This document shows positions 53,988 through 62,035 of a DNA stretch of 64,000 nt, piece by piece (position 1 is the stretch's first letter; each line of letters starts with the position of its first letter). The position numbers and the translations under genes are program-made. The notes beneath the pieces were generated by a model. The model worked only from the letters and a program-made list of their open reading frames with translations. It had not been told where the DNA came from and did no database searches. Source of the stretch: JAODBQ01 sp047602055 (GTDB taxonomy: Bacteria > Actinomycetota > Acidimicrobiia > Acidimicrobiales > Ilumatobacteraceae). The stretch spans positions 496,001 to 560,000 of the forward strand of contig JASGIG010000001.1 of NCBI GenBank assembly GCA_047602055.1, written 5' to 3'.

Positions 53988-56018
53988 CTACAGCGTCAGC
54001 GACGTCAGCTGCGGCACCACGGTCTGGAACACGAGCGCCGCGCCCGGCTTGTAGACGTGCACGCCGTCCCAGCGGTAGCCGGGGTCGGTGGCGATCGGCG
54101 AGCCGTCGCACCATTCGGGCGGACCGGTGACGAACGCGGCGACGCCGGAGTTGCGCCGCACCGCGGTGCGCATCAGCGACGACAGGTGAGCGACGCGGCT
54201 GTCGTCGGCCCGCTCCGGCAGCGGCGGCGTCGCCGCACCCTCGGCATCGACCGGCCGCATGCAGGCGACCTCGAGGAACGCGACCTTCGCCCCAGTGGCG
54301 GCGACCGCGTCGATGCCCTGTTGCAGCTGGGCGAGGTAGGCGTCGTCGAACGGCTTCGTCCCGAACGTCAGCCGGCTGCCGTCGGGGCGCACGACGTCGA
54401 GCACGTCCCACGCGCCGACGACGACGAGGGCGACGTCGGCCTGGTGACTGCTCGCCGTCTTCGCCCACCGCTGCGCCCAGCTCTTGCACTGCCCGAGGGG
54501 CAGCTCGAACCCGGTGGAGCTGACCGCGGTGCCCCCGTCGAACACGTCACAACCGTCGATCGAGCCGTCGCTGAGCGCGAGCGTCGAGGCCAGCGCCTTC
54601 GGACGGTTGACGTACAGGGCGTGGGCCATGCTGTCGCCGACGAGCGCGACCCGCGGTCGCAGGTCAGGCGCGACGGTCGTCGTCGGAGCCGCAGGCGCCG
54701 GGTCCGACGCGCCCGGTGCCGCCGTCGGGTCGGGGACTGCCGCGAACGTCACGTCCCGTCCACCCGCGGCCCGGTCGAACGGCCGCACCGCCGAGTAGTG
54801 CACGACGAGCGCCACGAGCAGCAGCACCGGCAGAGCGACGAACATCGTCGACGCGGCGAGCGACGGCCGCGGGTAGCCGCGCGACTCGGCGAGGAACTGG
54901 CGCCACGCGCCCGTGCGGATCGGGGTCTCGACGTGGCGATAGCACAGCTCGCTGCACACGACGGTGAAGAACAGCGCCAGCCCGACCCGCCAGCCGGCGC
55001 CGCCCGGCGCGCCGCAGAGCACGAAGATCGGCCAGTGCCACAGGTACAGGCCGTAGCTGCGCCGGCCGATGGCCACCAGCCACGGCGTGCCGAGCAGCCG
55101 GCGCAGCGTCGGTGCGCCGGGGTGGACGGCCACGCAGACGACGACGGTCGACAGCACCGACACGATCGGCAGCGTCCAGCGGAACGTCGCCGCCTCGGCG
55201 AGGTGGGCGGCGGTGAACGTCAGCACGAGCAGGGTCAGCGCGGCGGCGCCGACGCATTCCAGCGCGGTCAGCTGTCGCTGCCGGCGACGGCCGCCGGCAC
55301 TGCGCCACGGGCGCCACACGAACGCCGCCGCGGCCCCGAGCAGCAGCCCGCCGGCCCTCGTGAGGGACGACAGGTACAGCAGGTTGGTGCGGTCGACGGT
55401 GCCGAGCAGCGGCACGGTGATCGGCCTGCCGAAGCCGACCGAGGCGACGATCATCCCGATCCAGACGACGACGAACGCGCCGAGCAGGACGCGGGCACGC
55501 CGCAGCGACGTCCAGCCGAGCGCGGCCATCCCGGCGAACGCCAGCGGCCACAACAGGTACCACTGCTCCTCGACCGCCAGCGACCACAGGTGGCGCAGCA
55601 GCGGCGGGTCGGTCGACGCGTAGTACGGCACCTTGCCGACGATCTGGCCCCAGTTGGCCAGGTAGCCGAGGCCCCACGGCAGGTCCCGGCGCAGCGTCGA
55701 CTGCTGCTCGGCCGAGCCGAACATCCACGTCCAGGTGGCGACGGCGACGAGCATCACCACGAGCGCCGGGAGCAGCCGGCGGGCCCGGCGGATCCAGAAC
55801 TGCCTGAGGTCGAGGCGACCGTGGCGCTCGCGCTCGTCGAGCAGCAGCGAGGTGATCAGGAAGCCGGAGACGACGAAGAAGACCTCGACGCCGTAGAACC
55901 CGCCCGTCATCCACGTCGCCCCGGCGTGATAGGCGATCACGGCGAGGACGGAGACCGCGCGCAGCCCGTCGAGCGACGGCTGGTTGCCGAAGCGCGCAGG
56001 TACCCGGGCGGAGGACAT
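53988..56018 (-). CDS. OafA/YrhL-type acyltransferase with C-terminal SGNH domain
   Basis: 676 aa from ATG 56018, set by a -10 hexamer 7 nt upstream. The AT3 membrane domain (about residues 12-385, ten or more helices) has the conserved PSLDGLRAVSVLAVIAYHAG and FFVVSGFLITSLLLDERERH, and RRARRLLPAL. A periplasmic SGNH domain follows: ALVGDSMAHALYVNRPKALA and the terminal catalytic DGVHVYKPGA. It acetylates envelope polysaccharide or peptidoglycan. It is co-directional with the sugar transferase gene. Confidence 0.93.
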   Translation of the reverse strand: MSSARVPARFGNQPSLDGLRAVSVLAVIAYHAGATWMTGGFYGVEVFFVVSGFLITSLLLDERERHGRLDLRQFWIRRARRLLPALVVMLVAVATWTWMFGSAEQQSTLRRDLPWGLGYLANWGQIVGKVPYYASTDPPLLRHLWSLAVEEQWYLLWPLAFAGMAALGWTSLRRARVLLGAFVVVWIGMIVASVGFGRPITVPLLGTVDRTNLLYLSSLTRAGGLLLGAAAAFVWRPWRSAGGRRRQRQLTALECVGAAALTLLVLTFTAAHLAEAATFRWTLPIVSVLSTVVVCVAVHPGAPTLRRLLGTPWLVAIGRRSYGLYLWHWPIFVLCGAPGGAGWRVGLALFFTVVCSELCYRHVETPIRTGAWRQFLAESRGYPRPSLAASTMFVALPVLLLVALVVHYSAVRPFDRAAGGRDVTFAAVPDPTAAPGASDPAPAAPTTTVAPDLRPRVALVGDSMAHALYVNRPKALASTLALSDGSIDGCDVFDGGTAVSSTGFELPLGQCKSWAQRWAKTASSHQADVALVVVGAWDVLDVVRPDGSRLTFGTKPFDDAYLAQLQQGIDAVAATGAKVAFLEVACMRPVDAEGAATPPLPERADDSRVAHLSSLMRTAVRRNSGVAAFVTGPPEWCDGSPIATDPGYRWDGVHVYKPGAALVFQTVVPQLTSLTL

Positions 56019-56025
56019 CCGCGCG

Positions 56026-56031
56026 ACGCTA
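56026..56031 (-). promoter_or_regulatory. -10 hexamer TAGCGT of the acyltransferase
   Basis: Minus-strand TAGCGT, 7 nt, then ATG 56018; no Shine-Dalgarno. Confidence 0.5.
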
Positions 56032-56082
56032 AGTGGGCTCGAACGCGCGATCGTGGCAATCTCGGGGCGCGTGGCTACGGTC

Positions 56083-56105
56083 ACGTCATCTGGGGGTGAT
56101 GACGT
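56083..56105 (+). promoter_or_regulatory. Hairpin/operator directly before the SDR start
   Basis: ACGTCATC and GATGACGT are perfect complements around the 7-nt loop TGGGGGT. TACGGT (56076-56081) can be the -10, placing the transcription start inside the left arm. The only ribosome-site-like bases (GGGGGTG) are in the loop, so the element could act on DNA as an operator or on RNA as a translational switch. Confidence 0.5.
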
Positions 56106-56106
56106 C

Positions 56107-56859
56107 ATGGCTGAAGGAGCGTCGCTGAGCGGCAAGGTCGCGCTGATCACCGGTGGGGCACGCGGGCAGGGCGCCGCCGAGGGGAAGCTGCTCGCCGAGG
56201 CGGGCGCGACGGTGATCCTCGCCGACGTGCTCGACGCCGACGGGGCGGCCACGGCGGCGGCGATCGGCGCCCGCTACGTGCACCTCGACGTGACGTCCGA
56301 GGAGGAGTGGGAGACCGTCGTCGCCGACATCGTCGCCACCGACCACCGCCTCGACGTGCTCGTCAACAACGCCGGGATCCTGCGTGCCGCGGTGCTCGTC
56401 AAGGAGACGCTGGCGCAGTGGGAACAGGTGCTCGCCGTCAACCAGACCGGCGTGTTCCTCGGCATGCGCACCGCGGCGAGAGCGATGATCGCCGCCGGCA
56501 ACGGCGGCTCGATCGTCAACATCAGCTCGGTCGCCGGGTTGTGCGGCACGTTCGGCTCGACGTCCTACTCGGCGTCGAAGTGGGCGGTACGCGGCATGAC
56601 CAAGGTCGCCGCCAAGGAGCTCGGCCGCTACGGCATCCGGGTCAACAGCATCCACCCGGGGATCATCGAGACCGACATGATCGCCGACTTCCCGGAGATG
56701 CACGACGACGAGCGGCGCCGCAGGACGGAGCGGTCGACGCCGCTGCAGCGCCTCGGCGTGCCCGAGGACGTCGCTCGAGTCGTGCTGTTCCTCGCCGGCG
56801 ACGGTGCCGGCTACTGCACCGGCCAGGAATTCACCGTCGACGGCGGCATGCAATGTTGA
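56107..56859 (+). CDS. Short-chain dehydrogenase/reductase
   Basis: 250 aa. Classical SDR: cofactor motif TGGARGQGAAEG, NNAG motif VLVNNAGILRAA, and the catalytic Ser-Tyr-Lys set as ISSVAG then YSASK. C-terminal GQEFTVDGGMQC. The residue after the second strand (ILADVLDADG) is Asp, which favours NAD. The sequence resembles steroid or 3-oxoacyl alcohol dehydrogenases; the substrate is unknown. Confidence 0.9.
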   Translation: MAEGASLSGKVALITGGARGQGAAEGKLLAEAGATVILADVLDADGAATAAAIGARYVHLDVTSEEEWETVVADIVATDHRLDVLVNNAGILRAAVLVKETLAQWEQVLAVNQTGVFLGMRTAARAMIAAGNGGSIVNISSVAGLCGTFGSTSYSASKWAVRGMTKVAAKELGRYGIRVNSIHPGIIETDMIADFPEMHDDERRRRTERSTPLQRLGVPEDVARVVLFLAGDGAGYCTGQEFTVDGGMQC

Positions 56860-56867
56860 CCTTCTCC

Positions 56868-57000
56868 CTCGATTCGCTCGCTGCGCTCAGGGTTTCGACG
56901 CTCGATTCGCTCGCTGCGCTCGCTCATCTCAGTCGAGCTTCGAGGAGCGGCCTCCGGCCGCACCCAGCTTGCGGTGCGCCTCACGGAAACCGTGTCGGCG
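56868..57000. repeat. Direct repeat of 21 bp and adjacent hairpins after the SDR gene
   Basis: The same 21 bp (starting CTCGATTCGCTCGCTGCGC) occurs at 56868-56888 and 56901-56921, a 33-bp step. It is followed by GCGGCC-TCC-GGCCGC (56947-56961). The gap 56860-57051 has no gene. Confidence 0.65.
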
Positions 57001-57051
57001 CACGGCGGGCGGGGGATCGCGGAGCGCCCCCTCCCGCACCCTCCCCCACTC

Positions 57052-57712
57052 TTGACTGATGTCGGCGACACTTCTTTCTCGGCATTGGTCGAGGAGGCGG
57101 CAGCGGCGTCCGTCGATGGATGGGACTTCTCGTGGCTGGACGAGCGGGCGACCGAGCAACGGCCGTCGTGGGGGTACGCCCGGACGATGGCGGGACGGCT
57201 GGCGGACCCGGCGGTCGGCGCGGCGCTGGACGTGCAGACCGGCGGTGGCGAGGTCCTTGCATCTGCAACGACCTACCCGACGGTGATGGTCGCCACGGAG
57301 GGCTGGCCGCCGAACCTGGCCCAGGCCACCGCGCTCTTGCACCCGCGCGGCGTCGCCGTGGTCGCCGACGACGACGAGCCGCCGCTGCCGTTCGCCGACG
57401 CAGCGTTCGACCTCGTCGTCAGCCGGCATCCGGTGACGGTGTGGTGGGACGAGATCGCCCGGGTCCTGCGACCCGGCGGCACCTACTTCTCCCAGCAGGT
57501 CGGTCCGTCGAGCATGTTCGAGCTGGTCGAGTGGTTCCTCGGACCGCAGCCGACCGAGGTGCACCACCGTCGCCATCCCGACCGTGCCCGTGCCGGGGTT
57601 CACCGTCGCGGCCTACGGACCGCAGCTGCGCCGCCTCCACGAGCAGATCGTCCGCGACGGCCCGTTCGTGGCTACGACGACGAGGATGCTCGTCGAGCGC
57701 CGGAAGCCGTGA
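57052..57712 (+). pseudogene. Class I SAM-dependent methyltransferase with internal deletion
   Basis: From TTG 57052 the frame encodes a recognisable methyltransferase: SAM loop GAALDVQTGGGEVLA, PPLPFADAAFDLVVSRHPVT and VLRPGGTYFSQQVG. After HHRRHPDR the frame is lost. The C-terminus (VPGFTVAAYGPQLRRLHEQI, then VATTTRMLVERRKP) is found in another frame just downstream, with roughly 40 family-typical residues missing between. A small deletion that also shifted the frame explains this. No promoter hexamer or ribosome site is seen. Confidence 0.7.
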
Positions 57713-57757
57713 GGTTCGTTCGGCGGGCCGGCTGAGGCGCTGTGCCCACCCGCCGCA

Positions 57758-57763
57758 TACGGT
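57758..57763 (+). promoter_or_regulatory. -10 hexamer TACGGT of the nitronate monooxygenase
   Basis: TACGGT, 6 nt, then ATG 57770; no Shine-Dalgarno. Confidence 0.5.
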
Positions 57764-57769
57764 CGCAGC

Positions 57770-58903
57770 ATGCAGAACCGTGTGTGCGAGATGCTCGGGA
57801 TCGAGTTCCCGATCTTGGCCTTCACCCATTGCCGCGACGTCGTCGCCGCGGTCACCAAGGCCGGCGGCATGGGCGTGCTCGGCGCCGCCAGCCACACGCC
57901 CGAGGAGCTGGACATCGACCTGCGGTGGATCACCGACGAGGTCGGCGGCAAGCCCTTCGGCGTGGACATCATCGTGCCGGCCAAGTACGTCGGCAAGGAC
58001 GACGGCGGCCTGAAGAGCTCCGAACTGCGGGCCATGATCCCGCAGGCGCACCGCGACTTCGTCGACGACATCATGCGCCGCTACGACGTGCCACCGCTGG
58101 TGGAGGACGACTCGCCGCGGCGCTCGCGGGGCGACGACAGCGCGCCGATGTCCTACGACCAGGCCGTGCCGCTGATGGACGTGGCGTTCAGTCACCCGAT
58201 CGGGCTGATCGTCAACGCTCTCGGCGCCCCGCCGCCGGACATGGTCGAGCGGGCCCACGCCCAGGGCGTCAAGGTCGCCGCGCTGGCCGGCAAGGCCGCG
58301 CACGCCGTGCGTCACGTCGCCGCCGGCGTCGACCTCGTCGTCGCCCAGGGCCACGAGGCCGGCGGGCACACCGGCGAGATCGGCACGATGGTGCTGATCC
58401 CCGAGGTGGTCGACGCCGTCGCCCCGGTGCCGGTGCTCGCCGCCGGCGGGATCGGCAACGGCCGGCAGATGGCCGCATCGTTGGCACTCGGCGCCGAGGG
58501 CGTGTGGTGCGGGTCGGTGTGGCTGACCACGGCCGAGGCCGAGACCCACCCGCTGGTGAAGGAGAAGTTCCTGGCGGCGACGTCGTCCGACACGCTGCGG
58601 TCGCGCAGCCGAACCGGCAAGCCGGCCCGCCAGCTGCGCTCGGCGTGGACCGACGAGTGGGAGTCGGCGGCGTCGCCCGGCCCGCTGCCGATGCCGCTGC
58701 AGCCGCTGCTGATCGCCGAGGCGTCGCGGCGCATCGACCGTGCCGCCCACGACCTGTCGTCGGGCGCCGGTCAGCTGGCCAACTACTTCGTCGGCCAGAT
58801 CGTCGGCTCGATGAACGAGGTCAAGCCGGCATCACGAGTCGTGCTGGAGATGGTCGAGGAGATGATCGACGCCGTGCAGCGCGTCGACTCGATGATGGCC
58901 TGA
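57770..58903 (+). CDS. Nitronate monooxygenase (2-nitropropane dioxygenase family)
   Basis: 377 aa. FMN barrel: FPILAFTHCRDVVAAVTKAG, GGMGVLGAAS near the start; VVAQGHEAGGHTGEIGTMVL is the hallmark phosphate/catalytic His segment; PVLAAGGIGNGRQMAASLAL and GAEGVWCGSVWLTTAEA bind FMN phosphate. It oxidises alkyl nitronates (for example propionate-3-nitronate) without NAD. It has an extra insertion near residues 110-135 (DDSPRRSRGDDSAP) compared with short members. Confidence 0.92.
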   Translation: MQNRVCEMLGIEFPILAFTHCRDVVAAVTKAGGMGVLGAASHTPEELDIDLRWITDEVGGKPFGVDIIVPAKYVGKDDGGLKSSELRAMIPQAHRDFVDDIMRRYDVPPLVEDDSPRRSRGDDSAPMSYDQAVPLMDVAFSHPIGLIVNALGAPPPDMVERAHAQGVKVAALAGKAAHAVRHVAAGVDLVVAQGHEAGGHTGEIGTMVLIPEVVDAVAPVPVLAAGGIGNGRQMAASLALGAEGVWCGSVWLTTAEAETHPLVKEKFLAATSSDTLRSRSRTGKPARQLRSAWTDEWESAASPGPLPMPLQPLLIAEASRRIDRAAHDLSSGAGQLANYFVGQIVGSMNEVKPASRVVLEMVEEMIDAVQRVDSMMA

Positions 58904-58904
58904 C

Positions 58905-58985
58905 CGGTCTCATCGGTCGGATCGGTCGTCGACCTCAGAACCTGACGACGGATCGCGCCGATCAGGCCGGATCGGTCGTCAACCT
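58905..58985. terminator. Nested inverted repeat between convergent genes
   Basis: GATCGGTCGTC (58920-58930) pairs with GACGACGGATC (58944-58954; one mismatch), inside an outer CCGGTCTCATCGG / CCGATCAGGCCGG pair. GGATCGGTCGTC also recurs directly at 58969. It spans the stop region of two convergent genes and could end transcription from both sides. Confidence 0.55.
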
Positions 58986-59797
58986 GCCCGCTCGGCTCCG
59001 TCGACGGCGCGTCGGGCAGCGGCGAGCTCGGCCGCGGCGCGTGTCGCCGCCGACTGAGCGTGGCGCAGCTCGGCGGTCGCGGCGTGAAGAACTGCGCGAG
59101 CGTCAGCCTCGGCGCGCCGTGCCGCGTCGAGGGCTGCGTCGGCAGCGGCGGCAGCAGCCTCGGCAGCGGCCAGGCGTTCGGCCGCAGCGGCGGCCTTCGC
59201 CTCGCGGCGGGCGGCGCGCTCGTCGTCGACGGCCGGTGCGGCCGGTGCGGCCACCAGGCGTGGGCGAGGCCGTGCCTCGGACGCCGGGCGCTGCTGCGGC
59301 TTCGGGCGTGACGACGGCTCGGGCATCCCGGCGAACAGGTCGTCCGACGGATCGCCGGCGCCGAGGATCCCGACGGCGACCAGCGCCGCGCCGGGACGGG
59401 TGGCCGCGGCGCGCAGCGCGTCGATGATCGCCGGCCGGCGGCGCTCGTCGTCGACCGCGGCGACGGCCGCATCGACGAGGCGGGCCGTCGCCTCACGCAA
59501 TGCCGCACCGGCCTCGCGCAGGTGGTTCGCCGTCCCGGCGATGGCAGCGCGCTGCTCGTCGTCGAGCGCGCCGACCGCGTCCACCCACACCGTGGCGACG
59601 TCCGGCTCGGCGCGCACCGCCGCGTTGACGGCGTGATCGGCCGGCGACGGTCGGCGCAGCGCGGCGACGGCAGCTGCGTCGTCCGGACGCCGATCGCGCT
59701 TGAGCTGCTTGACCAGCGCATTGCGAGCGGCGACGAACTCCCCCGGCGCCAACGCGTACAGCTCCACCGCCTCGGCCGGCAGCGTCGACCCCGCCAT
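58979..59797 (-). CDS. Ala-rich coiled-coil protein of unknown function
   Basis: 272 aa from ATG 59797, set by TAGTGT 7 nt upstream. The N-terminal region (YALAPGEFVAARNALVKQLK, AALRRPSPADHAVNAAVRAE) is a pattern seen in many actinobacterial proteins of unknown role. A helical middle follows, then a Pro/Arg linker (about 185-205) and an Ala/Glu/Arg coiled coil of some 80 residues (ERAARREAKAAAAAERLAAA) to the end. It is divergent from the Hsp70-like gene and separated from it by a tandem-repeat array, so the two may be co-regulated. Confidence 0.8.
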   Translation of the reverse strand: MAGSTLPAEAVELYALAPGEFVAARNALVKQLKRDRRPDDAAAVAALRRPSPADHAVNAAVRAEPDVATVWVDAVGALDDEQRAAIAGTANHLREAGAALREATARLVDAAVAAVDDERRRPAIIDALRAAATRPGAALVAVGILGAGDPSDDLFAGMPEPSSRPKPQQRPASEARPRPRLVAAPAAPAVDDERAARREAKAAAAAERLAAAEAAAAAADAALDAARRAEADARAVLHAATAELRHAQSAATRAAAELAAARRAVDGAERAG

Positions 59798-59804
59798 CCG
59801 CCGG

Positions 59805-59810
59805 ACACTA
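59805..59810 (-). promoter_or_regulatory. -10 hexamer TAGTGT of the coiled-coil gene
   Basis: Minus-strand TAGTGT, 7 nt, then ATG 59797. Confidence 0.5.
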
Positions 59811-59814
59811 CGCC

Positions 59815-59979
59815 GGCGTCCGAGTCCCACATGCCGGTCCGAGTCCCACGTGCGGGACAGTCCCGCGCCAGCGACTCGAACCAACCGCTGGGACTCGGAC
59901 CGACGGCTGGGACTCGGACCGACGGCTGCGACTCCGACCGACGGCTGCGACTCCGACCGACGGGTGGGACTCGGACGCC
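59815..59979. repeat. 19-bp tandem array with two opposed units (divergent promoter region)
   Basis: Five direct units of about CGGCTGGGACTCGGACCGA start at 59885, 59904, 59923, 59942 and 59961. Two units in the opposite orientation (core GTCCGAGTCCCA) lie at about 59815-59852, also 19 bp apart. Units 3 and 4 share GCGACTCCGACC in place of GGGACTCGGACC. It fills most of the 221-base gap between divergent genes. Confidence 0.8.
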
Positions 59980-60018
59980 GAGTGGGCGACGGTGGCGCTG
60001 TGGCAAGGTGTGCGCCGC

Positions 60019-61944
60019 ATGGCGTACCAGATGGGGATCGACCTCGGCACGACGTACTCGTCGGTCGCGGTCGCGGAGGCGGGACGGGTCGAGGTGCTCG
60101 GGCTCGGCAACCGGTCGTCGGCCGTGCCGTCGGTCGTCCTCGTCCAGGCGGGCGGCGAGGTGCTCGTCGGCGACGCCGCCGAGGCGGCGGCCAGCCGCGA
60201 GCCCACCCGCGTCGCCCGGCAGTTCAAGCGCCGCCTCGGCGACCCGACGCCGCTGTTCCTCGGCGGCGTGCCGTACAGCGCCGAGGCCCTGTCGGGCCTG
60301 CTGCTGCGCAACCTCTACGACCGCACCGTGGCGCGCATGGGCGAGGCCCCGTCGACGGTCGTCATCACCCACCCCGCCGTCTACAGCCGCTACAAGCTCG
60401 ACCTGCTGCGCGACGCCGCCCGCCAGGCCGGGCTGCCCGACGCGGTGTTCCTGCCGGAGCCGTCGGCGGCGGCGATCGAGTACGCCTCGATCGCCCGCGT
60501 CGAGCCCGGCGAGGTCGTCGGCGTCTACGACTTCGGTGGCGGCACGTTCGACGCCGCGCTCGTGCGCCGCACGGCCGACGGCTTCGAGCTGCTCGGCGAG
60601 CCGCAGGGCCTGGAGCGCCTCGGTGGCGTCGACTTCGACGAGGCCGTGCTCGAGCACGTGCGCGAGCGGCTCGGCAACCACCCCGAGATCGACGTCGACG
60701 ATCCGGCCACGCTCAGCGCCCTCGCCCGGCTGCGCGCCGACAGCCGAACCGCCAAGGAGACGCTGTCGGAGACCGACTCGGCGGACATCCCGGTGATCGT
60801 GCCGGGCCTGACGACGTCGGTGCCGATCACCCGCGACGAGCTGGAGACGATGATCCGACCGCGACTGGCCGAGCCGCTGGCGGCGTTGCGCCGGGCGATC
60901 GACACCGCCGGGCTGACGCTCGGCGACGTCTCCCGCATCGTGCTCGTCGGCGGCTCGTCGCGCATCCCCGTCGTGCGCCGCGAGCTGGAGCGCGCCCTCG
61001 GCCGCAACGTCAGCGTCGACGCCGACCCGGAGGCGTTCGTCGCCCGCGGTGCGGCCCGCTACGCCGCCGCCCTCGCCAACCCGACCCCGGTCGCGCCCCC
61101 GCCACCACCGGCCCCGGTTCCGCCGCCACCACCGCCGACCACCGTCCCGGTGCCGATCACCGCGGCAGCGCCCGTCGGCCCGTTCGTGCCCGCCGCCCCG
61201 ATCCCGCCGCAGCGCTCGCGCCGGCCGTGGTGGATCGCCGCCGCGGTGGCCGCCGTGGCCGTCGTCGGTGTGATCGCCGCCGTGCTGATCAGCGGTGGCG
61301 ACGACACGGCCGGCTCGACGACCACCACGGAGGGGTCCATCACGGTCCCCGACACCGACGAGACGACGATCGAGACGGCCGCCGCCCCGACGACCGAGGC
61401 ACCGACCACCGAGGCGGCCACCACGACCGCAGCCACGACCACGACCGAGGTGCCGGCGACCGAGGCACCGACCACCACGGAGCCGCCGACCACCGCCACG
61501 CCGACGACACCCCCGCCGGCGGCGGCCACCACCACCGTCGTCGGCGTCCAACCGGGAACCGACCCGCCGCCGATGCCGACGGCGATCCAGGGCTATCAGC
61601 CGGAGGGCGGTGTCGTGAACCAGCGCCTCCGGGCGTTCGGTGGTGACGTCGCCACCACGATCGACGGCTTCCCGGTGACGATGAACGGCTGCGACTCGCA
61701 GCTCTTCACGGTGCGCTGGTCCATCGTCGACCCGGCGATCCCCGTCGTCATCGCCTACGGCGACATCAACACCGTCTCCGGCAGCACCACGATCTCCGAG
61801 TTGAACCCGGAGCCTGCCGCGGGCGGCGGCTACTGGAGCGGCGACAGCTGTGCGCAACCGGCATTCGCTCTGCCGATCGACAGCCTCCAGAGCTTCAACA
61901 ACGTCAACGTCGAGTACCAGGTGTGGAGCCCGACCGTCGGCTGA
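60019..61944 (+). CDS. Membrane-anchored Hsp70 (DnaK-like ATPase) with external domain
   Basis: 641 aa from ATG 60019. Residues 1-355 form an Hsp70 nucleotide-binding domain: MGIDLGTTYSSVAVAEAG (phosphate 1), VYDFGGGTFDAALVRR (phosphate 2), VLVGGSSRIPVVRRELE (adenosine). The substrate-binding beta domain and lid are missing. A Pro-rich linker leads to one transmembrane helix (about 399-420, WWIAAAVAAVAVVGVIAAVL), then a long Thr/Pro/Glu linker and an external domain of about 120 residues with two Cys (NGCDSQL, GDSCAQ). It looks like a sensor or signal protein rather than a chaperone. Confidence 0.88.
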   Translation: MAYQMGIDLGTTYSSVAVAEAGRVEVLGLGNRSSAVPSVVLVQAGGEVLVGDAAEAAASREPTRVARQFKRRLGDPTPLFLGGVPYSAEALSGLLLRNLYDRTVARMGEAPSTVVITHPAVYSRYKLDLLRDAARQAGLPDAVFLPEPSAAAIEYASIARVEPGEVVGVYDFGGGTFDAALVRRTADGFELLGEPQGLERLGGVDFDEAVLEHVRERLGNHPEIDVDDPATLSALARLRADSRTAKETLSETDSADIPVIVPGLTTSVPITRDELETMIRPRLAEPLAALRRAIDTAGLTLGDVSRIVLVGGSSRIPVVRRELERALGRNVSVDADPEAFVARGAARYAAALANPTPVAPPPPPAPVPPPPPPTTVPVPITAAAPVGPFVPAAPIPPQRSRRPWWIAAAVAAVAVVGVIAAVLISGGDDTAGSTTTTEGSITVPDTDETTIETAAAPTTEAPTTEAATTTAATTTTEVPATEAPTTTEPPTTATPTTPPPAAATTTVVGVQPGTDPPPMPTAIQGYQPEGGVVNQRLRAFGGDVATTIDGFPVTMNGCDSQLFTVRWSIVDPAIPVVIAYGDINTVSGSTTISELNPEPAAGGGYWSGDSCAQPAFALPIDSLQSFNNVNVEYQVWSPTVG

Positions 61945-62035
61945 GGACGTGTCCGGACGTGACGTTGGGCACGTACCGCCCCTCGTTGGCTAACCTGCCA
62001 CTTTTCCGCAGTGGGGCGAACGTGGGGGTGCGCAC

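Noticed and set aside
59885..59979. CRISPR array
   Set aside because: The repeats are 19 bp and directly abut, with no spacers of constant length and no cas genes nearby.
58783..61857. A 1024-codon minus-strand frame over the Hsp70-like gene
   Set aside because: The protein is Gly/Arg repeat-like with no motif, while the plus strand encodes clear Hsp70 motifs. It is a shadow.
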